Shown here in pieces: positions 7,099 to 15,074 of a stretch of 64,000 bases of DNA (position 1 is its first letter; the number at the start of each line of letters is the position of its first letter). The DNA is from an uncultured Eubacteriales bacterium (lineage in GTDB: Bacteria > Bacillota > Clostridia > Oscillospirales > Oscillospiraceae). A model generated the notes under the pieces. The model worked only from the letters and a program-made list of their open reading frames with translations. It was not told the origin of the DNA and searched no databases. Position numbers and translations under genes: made by a program. The stretch covers positions 3,238,996 through 3,302,995 of the forward strand of contig LT599017.1 in the NCBI GenBank assembly GCA_900079765.1. The letters are read 5' to 3'.

Positions 7099-8632
7099 GG
7101 CGATCTTCCTCATTGCCCATACGATCCCTGTCCGCGGCAATTTCGGGCCGGAGCTGCATCTGCCACCAGGGGGCGCGCATGACGGTGTCTTTCAGGTCCT
7201 GGTGCCGCAGCTCGCCGGTCAGCATCACCTCTGGGACACCGAAGGAGCGCAGATTGATAATGTGGATGAGCAAAATGGATAGGCCCACAAGAAGCCCGAA
7301 GAAGCCGAAAGTGGAGGCTAAGGCGAGAAGCCCCAGACGGATATAAATGGCTGAGGCGCTGAGCCGGGGGGTGAGCATGCTTGTAATGCCTGTCAGGGCC
7401 ACCACGATGATCATGGGCGCGGCCACCAGCTTGGCCTCCACCGCCGCCTGGCCTATAACCAGGGCCCCCACGATGCTCAAGGCTTGGCCCACATTGGAGG
7501 GCATCCGTGCCCCTGCCTCCTTAAGAATGTCGAATACCAAAATCATGGCGAACGCTTCCACTGCGGCGGGCAGGGGGACGCTGGTCCGCTCGGAGGTGAT
7601 GTTGACGAAGAGCTGGAAGGGTAACATCTCGTGGTGGAACCCCACAATGGCGACATAGAGGCCGGGAACCGTAATGGTAAGGAAGAAGCCCATCATGCGC
7701 AGCCACCGGGTGAAGGTGCTATAGTAGTAATTGACGTAGTAGTCCTCTGCACTCTGAAAACTCTCAATGAAGAGGTAAGGTACGGTAAGGGCCATGGGGG
7801 TGCCGTCCAAGATAATTCCTACACGGCCCTCCAGGATCTTGGCCGCCAGAGTGTCGGGCCGCTCGGTGTCCCCCACAGTACGAAACGTGGACCAGGGTTT
7901 ATCCCGGATCAGTTCGGTTATATAGTTCGCGTCCAGCACGGCATCGATATCGATGGCCTCCAGCCGGCGGTAGAGCTCAGTGAGCACCGCCCGGTCGACG
8001 ATACCCTCCATATAACAGACACAGACCTTGGTCCGTGTGCGGCTGCCCACGGTGAGAAACTTGAGCTTAAGGTCGGGGCAGAGCAGCTTGCGCCGCAGCA
8101 TGGACAGGTTTACCATCAGGCATTCGGTAAAACCCTCCCGGGGGCCGTAGAGGTTCTTTTCATTGTCCGGCTCGGTGATGGCCCGGGTCTGGAACCCTTT
8201 GGTGTTGAAGAGGATAGCCTGGCTCTCCCCCTCCACAAAGAGGGCGGTGTCCCCGTAGGCAATGCCCTCGGCCAGTTCTATTAGGCTCTGAGACTTGCAC
8301 CCCTCACCCACCTGGACCACCTGGGTCATCAGCACGTCAAGGGTATTTCCCCCCGCGGCGGACCGGGAGAGCATGAGAGGCTTGATGAGACTCTCATTCA
8401 CCATGGTGGCGTCCACCATCCCGTCGCAGTAGAGGAGACAGCACTTGAACCCCTTGTCGTGGGTATTGTCCACATATTTGGCCCGCAGGATGTCCACGTC
8501 CGCGAACAGCCGGCGGACAGCGGCCACATTGTCCTCCAGTGAGGAAGAGAGGTCCTCCTCTCCATGATCCGGGCCGCTCTGCCCAGTCTTGCTCTCGGAG
8601 CGCCCGGGGTTTTTGCGGAAGAATTGAAACAT
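7091..8632 (-). CDS. Spore germination protein, GerAA/GerKA family
   Basis: A subunit of the germinant receptor, which in recent work on the family forms an oligomeric ion channel. The 513-residue protein has a soluble N-terminal region of about 300 residues, with GIILDGTPMALTVPYLF near its end. A C-terminal membrane domain follows with four to five segments, including PGLYVAIVGFHHEMLPF and the conserved FDILKEAGARMP. The ATG at 8632 follows GGGG-type purines. It is the first gene of the operon A-C-small-B, and its end overlaps the C gene by 8 nt. Confidence 0.9.
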   Translation of the reverse strand: MFQFFRKNPGRSESKTGQSGPDHGEEDLSSSLEDNVAAVRRLFADVDILRAKYVDNTHDKGFKCCLLYCDGMVDATMVNESLIKPLMLSRSAAGGNTLDVLMTQVVQVGEGCKSQSLIELAEGIAYGDTALFVEGESQAILFNTKGFQTRAITEPDNEKNLYGPREGFTECLMVNLSMLRRKLLCPDLKLKFLTVGSRTRTKVCVCYMEGIVDRAVLTELYRRLEAIDIDAVLDANYITELIRDKPWSTFRTVGDTERPDTLAAKILEGRVGIILDGTPMALTVPYLFIESFQSAEDYYVNYYYSTFTRWLRMMGFFLTITVPGLYVAIVGFHHEMLPFQLFVNITSERTSVPLPAAVEAFAMILVFDILKEAGARMPSNVGQALSIVGALVIGQAAVEAKLVAAPMIIVVALTGITSMLTPRLSASAIYIRLGLLALASTFGFFGLLVGLSILLIHIINLRSFGVPEVMLTGELRHQDLKDTVMRAPWWQMQLRPEIAADRDRMGNEEDRHE

Positions 8633-8718
8633 ACGGCCAGCCCCTTTCTCCGCGACGTACGGCGGTCATGATTCTTAAAAATTATCTCCAAATCTTTCTT
8701 GGATATACGTCTGCAAAA

Positions 8719-8756
8719 AAGAGCACCCGCCGCAAAAATTCGCGGCGGGTGCTCTT
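8719..8756 (-). terminator. Intrinsic terminator of the gal operon
   Basis: A 15-bp stem AAGAGCACCCGCCGC / GCGGCGGGTGCTCTT (8719-8733, 8742-8756). On the minus strand, directly after galM, it is followed by a run of six T. Confidence 0.85.
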
Positions 8757-8767
8757 GACTTTGGGGG

Positions 8768-9808
8768 TCAAAGCTCCGTGAAACGGTAGATGGTGGTCTG
8801 ATGGTACGTCTGCCCTGGCCGGAGGATAGAGGTGGGGAAGTCCCGGTGGTTCACGGCGTCGGGCCAGTTCTGCGTCTCCAGGCATAGGGCGGAGCGGCGG
8901 GTATAGGCTTTTCCGCCCTTGCCGGTCATCGTGGCGAGGTAGTTTGCAGTGTAGATCTGCAGTCCCGGCTGAGTGGTAAGGCACTCCATGCGCAGACCCG
9001 CGCACTCCGCCACGGCTGCCCGCTGGAGCGCACCGTCAATGCTGGTCTTCATGATATAGTTGCGGTCATAGCCCCCTCCGCCTACCATCTGGGGGTGGTC
9101 GTCAGCGAGGCCCTCCGCCAGGGGCCTGCCCTCGCGCAGGTCGAAGGGGGTGCCCTCCACGTCCATGAGCCATCCGGTGGGGACGCCCACGTCGTTATTC
9201 TCGTTAATCCGGTCGGCAAAGATCTGTACTACATGGTCCTCCGCCGTTCCGCTGCCCGCACCCTTGAGGTTAAAGTAGCTGTGGTTCGTCAGGTTAACGG
9301 GGGTGGGTGCGTCAGCCTCGGCGACGTACTCGATGCTAAGGGAGTTGTCCTCCCCCAGGGCATAGATGACCTTGACCCGCAGGGTGCCGGGGAACCCCTC
9401 CTCTCCGTCGGGGCTGGTGAGGGAGAGGACCAGCGCGTCGTCCTGCGTTTCCGCCGCCCAAACCTTTTCGTTAAAGCCGTGGACGCCCCCGTGGAGGCAG
9501 TTGGGCGGGCGGTTGGCGGGGAGGGGATACTCTTTGCCGTCCAGGGTGAACCGGGCTCCGCCAATGCGGTTTGCCACCCGGCCCACCACCGCGCCGATAT
9601 AGGCGTCCTGCCCCTCGTAGCCCGCCATGTCGTCAAAGCCCAGCACCACGTCCCGCGTCCTCCCCGCCACCGGGACGGTGAGCGTGCGGAGGATGCCGCC
9701 GTAAGTCAGTATCTCGGCTGACATGCCGGCGTCATTGGTCAGGGTCCAGCAGGAGACGGGCTTTCCCGCCCCGGTCTTGCCAAAGGAGCTGTTTTTGATC
9801 TCAATCAC
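8768..9808 (-). CDS. galM: Aldose 1-epimerase (galactose mutarotase)
   Basis: Interconverts alpha and beta galactose or glucose, feeding the Leloir pathway. The 346-residue protein has GalM-family motifs: YGGILRTLTVP near the start, GRVANRIGGARFTLDGKEY, the substrate-site NCLHGGVHGFN, and VNLTNHSYFNL with the catalytic-type His. The C-terminal LCLETQNWPDAVNH carries the catalytic Glu region. Length is usual for the family. It is the last gene of galR-K-E-T-M, starting directly at the end of galT and followed by a strong terminator. Confidence 0.93.
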   Translation of the reverse strand: MIEIKNSSFGKTGAGKPVSCWTLTNDAGMSAEILTYGGILRTLTVPVAGRTRDVVLGFDDMAGYEGQDAYIGAVVGRVANRIGGARFTLDGKEYPLPANRPPNCLHGGVHGFNEKVWAAETQDDALVLSLTSPDGEEGFPGTLRVKVIYALGEDNSLSIEYVAEADAPTPVNLTNHSYFNLKGAGSGTAEDHVVQIFADRINENNDVGVPTGWLMDVEGTPFDLREGRPLAEGLADDHPQMVGGGGYDRNYIMKTSIDGALQRAAVAECAGLRMECLTTQPGLQIYTANYLATMTGKGGKAYTRRSALCLETQNWPDAVNHRDFPTSILRPGQTYHQTTIYRFTEL

Positions 9809-11302
9809 TTAGCTCACCTGCTCTATAAAATTGAGGAACGCCTCCTGGCCCTCCCCGCTTCTCCGGTAGACTCCCGCGTGCTCTAATACTTTTGTAAATA
9901 CAAGGCCGGTCTCGGCCTTCACGATATCCATAGCGTTGTCCGGCGTGATGGTGTGCCGCTCCCGGAACCCTTCGGCCCAGTCGGCGTGCTTGGCGGTGCA
10001 CTCGTCGGCGCGGAGATCGCCCCCCTCGGCAAGGCACCGGGCCACCGCGGAGAGCTCGTCCTTCAGACGGGCGGGGAGAACGGCAAGCCCCATCACCTCG
10101 ATCAGGCCGATGTTCTCCTTCTTGATGTGGTGGAGCTCGGCGTGGGGGTGGTAGAGGCCCAGGGGATGCTCCGCCGTGGTAAGGTTATTGCGTAAAACAA
10201 GATCAAGCTCAAATTTTCCGTCCCTCATCCGGGCGATGGGGGTAATGGTGTTATGGGGCTCGCCATCGGTTTCGGCAAAAATCACGGCTGCCTCGTCGGT
10301 ATATTTCCGCCAGGAGGCAAGGATGCGGTCGGCCAACTCCACCAGCCGCGTGGGGTTTACCGACGCGATGCGGATAACCGACATAGGCCACTTGACGATG
10401 CCCGCCGACACATCCTCAAATCCCCGGAAGGAGACAGCCTTCTCCACCGGGGCCTTCTCCATGGCAAAGGTGTACCTCCCGCCCTGGAAGTGGTCGTGCG
10501 CCAGGATGGAGCCACCCACGATGGGGAGGTCCGCGTTGGAGCCCACGAAGTAATGGGGAAACTGGCCCACGAAATCTAAGAGCTTGGCGAAACAGGCCCT
10601 GTCGATCTTCATGGGGGTGTGCTGAGCGCTGAGGCAGATACAGTGCTCATTATAATACACGTAAGGAGAATACTGCAAGTACCAAGGGGAGCCGCTGATG
10701 GTGATGGGCACGATGCGGTGGTTCCCCCGGGCGGGGTGGTCCAGGCGTCCGGCGTACCCCTCGTTCTCGGCGCAGAGCTGGCAGCGGGGATAAGCCGAGG
10801 CGGGGAGGCTGCGGGCTGCAGCGATGGCCTTGGGGTCCTTCTCAGGCTTGGAGAGGTTGATGGTGATGTCCATCTCTCCGTACGCGGTGGGGGTGACCCA
10901 CTTCATATCCTTTGCAATACGGTCGCGCCGGATATAGTTTGTATCCTGGGAAAACTGGTAGTACCAGTCGGTGGCAGCTTTCGGGCTCTGGGCGTACCGA
11001 GCGGAAAATTCTCGCCCCACCTGGGCCGGGCGGGGGGTCAGGCGGCCCATGAGAGCGGTGTCGAAGAGATCCCGGTAGGCGATGGAGTCCTCCGGGAGCA
11101 CGCCCCTGGCATGAGCGTCGTCCATCAGCTCATTTAGGACGGCGTTCAGGTCCACTTCCCCTGCCTCCTCCTGGGATTTCGTATAGGAGGAGAGACCCAG
11201 AGCCTCCAGGAGGGTGTTCACCGCCCAGGTCTCCTCACAGGGCTCGATGAGGCCGGTGCGCAGGGCATAGGTCACCAGCTTGTGGATCGCGGTGTCTGCC
11301 AT
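9809..11302 (-). CDS. galT: UDP-glucose-hexose-1-phosphate uridylyltransferase, class II
   Basis: Transfers UMP between UDP-glucose and galactose-1-phosphate. The 497-residue size and motifs SNADLPIVGGSILAHDHFQ and HPARGNHRIVPITISG identify the class II GalT found in Firmicutes rather than the shorter histidine-triad class I enzyme. The start ATG at 11302 follows GAGGT, which lies in the last codons of galE; the two genes are one base apart. An in-frame upstream extension that runs antisense-like through galE is not believed. It sits between galE and galM in the operon. Confidence 0.92.
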   Translation of the reverse strand: MADTAIHKLVTYALRTGLIEPCEETWAVNTLLEALGLSSYTKSQEEAGEVDLNAVLNELMDDAHARGVLPEDSIAYRDLFDTALMGRLTPRPAQVGREFSARYAQSPKAATDWYYQFSQDTNYIRRDRIAKDMKWVTPTAYGEMDITINLSKPEKDPKAIAAARSLPASAYPRCQLCAENEGYAGRLDHPARGNHRIVPITISGSPWYLQYSPYVYYNEHCICLSAQHTPMKIDRACFAKLLDFVGQFPHYFVGSNADLPIVGGSILAHDHFQGGRYTFAMEKAPVEKAVSFRGFEDVSAGIVKWPMSVIRIASVNPTRLVELADRILASWRKYTDEAAVIFAETDGEPHNTITPIARMRDGKFELDLVLRNNLTTAEHPLGLYHPHAELHHIKKENIGLIEVMGLAVLPARLKDELSAVARCLAEGGDLRADECTAKHADWAEGFRERHTITPDNAMDIVKAETGLVFTKVLEHAGVYRRSGEGQEAFLNFIEQVS

Positions 11303-11303
11303 C

Positions 11304-12296
11304 TTACAGGACCTCGTACCCGTTGGGGTGGCTCTTGTGCCAGACCCAGGCGGTAGAGAGGATGGTCTCCAGGTCATCGTACTTGGGTTTCCAGCCGAGG
11401 ACCTCTTTTGCCTTCTCGGAGGAGGCAACCAGTTGGGCGGGGTCACCCGCCCGGCGGGGAGAGACGATGGCGGGAATGGGATGCCCGGTGACGGCCCGGG
11501 CAGCCTCGATAACCTCATTCACCGTAAAGCCCACGCCATTGCCCAGGTTAAAAATATTGTTGTCCCCGCCCCCCAGGAGGTAGTCCAGGGCCAGTACGTG
11601 GGCGGCGGACAGGTCGGTGACGTGGATATAGTCCCGGACGCAGGTGCCATCCTTGGTGGGGTAGTCGGCACCGAAAACGCTTACGCTCTCCCGCTTGCCA
11701 TTGGGCACTTGGAGGATGACAGGAACCAGGTGGGTCTCCGGGTCGTGGGCCTCGCCGATACGGCCGGAGGGGTGGGCGCCGCAGGCGTTGAAGTACCGTA
11801 AGGCCACATACTTGAGTCCATGGGCCCGGGAGACCCAGCCCATCATGTGCTCCATAGAAAGCTTGGTCTCCCCGTAGCAGTTGGTGGGATTGGTGAGGTC
11901 ACTCTCCAGGATAGGCACTCGCTCAGGCTCGCCATAGGTGGCGGCGGTGGAGGAGAAGACAATCTTGTCTACCCCGTGGGCCACCATGGACTGGAGGAGC
12001 ACGGTGGTGCCGGACAGGTTGTTGTCGTAGTATTTGAGGGGGTCGGTCATGCTCTCCCCCACCTGGCTGCTGGCAGCAAAGTGGATGACTCCCTCGATGC
12101 TCTCCTTCTCGAAGATGCGGTCCATGGCGGCACGGTCGCGGATGTCGGCCTTGTAGAACCGGGCCTGGGGGTGAACGGCGGCGCGGAAACCGGTCTGCAA
12201 ATTGTCCGCCACCACCACCTCCCGCCCTGCGTCGATGAGCTCATAGACCGTGTGGGAGCCGATGTACCCGGCCCCGCCCAAAACAAGAATTGACAT
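11304..12296 (-). CDS. galE: UDP-glucose 4-epimerase
   Basis: NAD-dependent epimerase of 330 residues converting UDP-galactose to UDP-glucose. The Rossmann motif is GGAGYIGSH at residues 6-14. The catalytic Ser lies in FSSTAATYGEP, and the YxxxK pair is in CYGETKLSMEHM. The substrate loop RYFNACGAHPSG and the VRDYIHVTDL segment are typical of GalE. Ribosome site GAGGAGG lies 9-10 nt before ATG. It is coupled to galT downstream. Confidence 0.95.
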   Translation of the reverse strand: MSILVLGGAGYIGSHTVYELIDAGREVVVADNLQTGFRAAVHPQARFYKADIRDRAAMDRIFEKESIEGVIHFAASSQVGESMTDPLKYYDNNLSGTTVLLQSMVAHGVDKIVFSSTAATYGEPERVPILESDLTNPTNCYGETKLSMEHMMGWVSRAHGLKYVALRYFNACGAHPSGRIGEAHDPETHLVPVILQVPNGKRESVSVFGADYPTKDGTCVRDYIHVTDLSAAHVLALDYLLGGGDNNIFNLGNGVGFTVNEVIEAARAVTGHPIPAIVSPRRAGDPAQLVASSEKAKEVLGWKPKYDDLETILSTAWVWHKSHPNGYEVL

Positions 12297-12312
12297 AGTC
12301 TTTTACCTCCTC

Positions 12313-13608
12313 TTAATCAATTAAAATACAACCGCCTTCGGGGCGGATAGACAATACATGGCACATATCGGGGCCCAGCAGGGCCTCCATGCGGGCCCTG
12401 AAAGCGGGCAGGAGGTCCCCCGGCACGAAGGCCTGGACCGTCCCGGCAAAGCCGCCGCCGTGGACTCGGGCTGCCCCCCTCCCGGCCAGGACGGCCTCCG
12501 CCTCAGCCAGCACCAAGGGGATGGCCTGCTGGCTGGGATTGGGCGCGGCCCAGGTGTTCTGGAGATGGAGGGCGGAGGAGAGGCCCGAGGCACGGGCCAA
12601 AGCCAAAAAGCCTTCAAAGTCCCCCCGCTCCAATGCCTGGGCCTCCTGGGCGGCCCGGCGGTCCTCGGAGAAGAAGTGGATGGCCCGGAGAATAGCCCGG
12701 TCTCCCAGGGCTCTGCGCAGTTCGGGAATGCGGGCATGGAAAGCGCCCTCGTCCACATCCCGGAGAACAGCCTTGCCCAAGGCGGCGGCCACCCCGCCCA
12801 TCTCGCGGGTAATAGCGGCGTACTCGTCGGTGAGGTCGGCGTGGTCGGCCCCTGAGTCAATGATGCATAGGGCGTACCCGGTGGCGGGAAAATCGAAATC
12901 CACCCGGCACACCAGGGGGGCGGCGGGGTCTAAAAAGTCGATGGAGACCGAGCCGCCCACGGCGCAGGCCGTCTGGTCCATCAGGCCGCAGGGCTTGCCG
13001 AAGAACTTGTTCTCGGCCGCCTGGCCCATCTGGGCAATGCGTACCGGGTCGTACACATTGCCACAGAAGAGGTGGTTGAGGATCACGCCGATGAGCACCT
13101 CATAGGCCGCCGAGGAGGAGAGGCCGGAGCCTGCCGGGACGCAGGAGGTAATATAGGCGTTAAAGCCGCCCAGGGAGTGCCCCTCGGCCGCCATCTGGGC
13201 CGCCACGCCCCGAATAAGGGCGGCGGATGTCCCCTCCTCGCCCAGCTGGGGCGTGAGGAGAGACAGCTCTACCTCCAGGGCGGGGTACCCCTCGCTCTGG
13301 ATGCGGATGGTTCCTGAACCGTTGGGGGCGGCTACCGCCAGCATATCCATATTGACGCTGGCAGCCAGCACCCTGCCGTGCTGGTGGTCGGTGTGATTGC
13401 CGCCCAGCTCGGTGCGGCCTGGGCCGCTGTAAACCGAGACGGCGCAGCCGCCCTCAGCGGCAAAGAGGGCCTGATAGCGTTTCACCGCGTCGGCAACCCG
13501 GTGGCGGTGGGCAGCCACCTCGCCGCCGGTGACGCAGTATGCGCGGGAGAGCCGGTCATCATACGTCCCGGCGGCAAGGCCCTCTAAAATTGCTTTACAG
13601 GTGGTCAT
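12313..13608 (-). CDS. galK: Galactokinase
   Basis: Phosphorylates galactose at C1 with ATP. The 431-residue GHMP kinase shows the galactokinase signature GPGRTELGGNHTDHQHG, the phosphate-binding loop VPAGSGLSSSAAYE, and the C-terminal motif VHGGGFAGTVQAF. It is longer than E. coli GalK because of an N-terminal extension of about 60 residues before the signature. The start ATG at 13608 has AAGGA upstream and overlaps the end of the regulator gene by 14 bases, so translation is likely coupled to galR. Confidence 0.93.
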   Translation of the reverse strand: MTTCKAILEGLAAGTYDDRLSRAYCVTGGEVAAHRHRVADAVKRYQALFAAEGGCAVSVYSGPGRTELGGNHTDHQHGRVLAASVNMDMLAVAAPNGSGTIRIQSEGYPALEVELSLLTPQLGEEGTSAALIRGVAAQMAAEGHSLGGFNAYITSCVPAGSGLSSSAAYEVLIGVILNHLFCGNVYDPVRIAQMGQAAENKFFGKPCGLMDQTACAVGGSVSIDFLDPAAPLVCRVDFDFPATGYALCIIDSGADHADLTDEYAAITREMGGVAAALGKAVLRDVDEGAFHARIPELRRALGDRAILRAIHFFSEDRRAAQEAQALERGDFEGFLALARASGLSSALHLQNTWAAPNPSQQAIPLVLAEAEAVLAGRGAARVHGGGFAGTVQAFVPGDLLPAFRARMEALLGPDMCHVLSIRPEGGCILID

Positions 13609-14659
13609 TGCTTTCCTTCCTTTCCTCCGCTCCATGGGGCGGGGCGGCGCTTGCGCGGGGCACCAGCGTGGTGGGAACGATGGTTTTTTGCGGCAGGGCG
13701 CGCTCTGCTCGCTTTCCTTCGACGCCCACCCTCTGGGCCAGCAGGCGCACGGCGGTGCGGGCCATCTCCTCCAAATGGGTGGAAACCGAGGTGAGCGGCG
13801 GCTCTATAAGCTGTGAGAGGGGCGTGTCGTTAAAAGAGATGAGGGAGATGTCCTCCGGGACACGCAGCCCCCCTTCCCGGAGGGCGCGGAACGCACCGAT
13901 GGCATTCTCCTCGTTGGCGCAGATAAGAGCAGTGGGTCGGAGTGCGCAGTAACAAAAAAATTCCGCCACTGCCCGGGCGCTCTTCCGGGCGTCCATAGGC
14001 GCCTCAATCAGGATAGGATCCTTTCGCCCGCGGCGGGCCATCAGCTCCAGAAAAAGCCGTCTACGCTCCTCAGGGGCGGGGCGTTTCCAGTCATCCAGTT
14101 TCCAGGACGGACCGACAAATGCGATTTCGCTGTGCCCCAGCTCCTCCAAATAATCCAGGGCCTGGGTAATACCCAGGCGGTAGTTGAGTACTACCGAGTC
14201 GCTGCGGGCCTCGTCCGGGGAGGAGTCAAGAAAGACAAGGACAGGGCAGAGGGCGTATAACCCCTCAATCTCTTCCGGGGTGAAGATGCCGATGGCGACG
14301 ATGCCATCCACCTCCTCCCCCTCAGGGAGGGAAAATTTCTCGCCCTGCCGCTCCATGGGAAGGAATGCAAAGCGGCTGTCGGCACAGGCGCGCTCCACGC
14401 CGCCGCGCAGGTAGAGATAATAAGGATCCTCCAGCCGCTGGGCCGGGTTGAGCATCTCGGCCACCCCCACCCTGAGCAGCCGCTTGGGCGCGCGGCCCCG
14501 GCGGCTCTTGGTGGCAGCATAATTGAGCTTGCCCGCTTCCTCCAGCACCCGCTGGCGGGCCTCCGGGGTGACGGCGAGGGAGGGGTCGGCGGTGAGGATG
14601 CGGGAGATGGTGGCCGGAGAATACCCCGTTCGGTCGGACAGCTCCTTCAGCGTCGCCAT
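13595..14659 (-). CDS. LacI/GalR-family regulator of the gal operon
   Basis: Likely galactose-responsive repressor of 354 residues. The N-terminal HTH is ATLKELSDRTGYSPATISRIL, followed by a hinge and a periplasmic-binding-protein-like effector domain ending near PEDISLISFNDTPLSQLIEPPLTS. The start ATG at 14659 has GGAGGGAG at a good distance; an in-frame start at 14707 would lie upstream of the promoter -10. It is the first gene of the operon and overlaps galK, so it probably represses its own operon through the dyad at 14681-14695. GalR-type by context; ligand not proven. Confidence 0.88.
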   Translation of the reverse strand: MATLKELSDRTGYSPATISRILTADPSLAVTPEARQRVLEEAGKLNYAATKSRRGRAPKRLLRVGVAEMLNPAQRLEDPYYLYLRGGVERACADSRFAFLPMERQGEKFSLPEGEEVDGIVAIGIFTPEEIEGLYALCPVLVFLDSSPDEARSDSVVLNYRLGITQALDYLEELGHSEIAFVGPSWKLDDWKRPAPEERRRLFLELMARRGRKDPILIEAPMDARKSARAVAEFFCYCALRPTALICANEENAIGAFRALREGGLRVPEDISLISFNDTPLSQLIEPPLTSVSTHLEEMARTAVRLLAQRVGVEGKRAERALPQKTIVPTTLVPRASAAPPHGAEERKESNDHL

Positions 14660-14680
14660 ATGCTCCCTCCTCATTTTATA

Positions 14681-14724
14681 ATTTTTAGTAAAAATAGTGT
14701 ACACCATGCAAGAGCAATTGACAA
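14681..14724 (-). promoter_or_regulatory. gal operon promoter and operator
   Basis: On the minus strand, TTGTCA (14719-14724) and TACACT (14696-14701) are 17 bp apart. The dyad ATTTTTA-G-TAAAAAT (14681-14695) abuts the -10 and covers the expected start point, a typical repressor position. Confidence 0.7.
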
Positions 14725-15074
14725 GGGGGTTTTTGAGATTTTTGAGAAGACGGTACGCCCGCCCCCCTCGCGGGGCCCCCTGCAGTCACTATTGGACCCC
14801 TGGGTTCCTCCGGCCTAGCAGGCCGCAGGAGGCCAAGAAAGACGAGAGCGGCACGACCGATTGGTCGTGCCGCTCTTTGGGCATTCCTTATTTCTTTCTC
14901 ACCAGTCCCGGAGGGGGCGCAGCTTATGGCTGTATATGGTACCAGCCAATCCGGAGGCGCAAGGAGGTACCCGCACCAGGAAAAGCATATTTGCCGCGAA
15001 GGTAAACAGTCCCATATGAATCTTCGTGGAGATACAGCGTAAGGGGCACGCTAGAGCGGCTCTATGAGATTGAA
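14725..15074. other. Intergenic region with one strong hairpin
   Basis: No gene can be supported here. A perfect 14-bp inverted repeat AGAGCGGCACGACC / GGTCGTGCCGCTCT lies at 14845-14858 and 14863-14876. It could end transcription from ygfK on the minus strand (CTTTCTT follows) or upstream readthrough on the plus strand (TT follows). Confidence 0.5.
14845..14876. terminator. Strong hairpin downstream of ygfK
   Basis: A 14-bp perfect stem with loop GATT, about 200 nt beyond the ygfK stop on the minus strand. The T-tract is weak on both sides, so the terminator role is probable rather than certain. Confidence 0.5.

Noticed and set aside
14697-15005. A 102-codon frame in the gap after galR
   Set aside because: It begins inside the gal promoter, crosses a strong hairpin, is Arg/Pro-rich and has no ribosome site.
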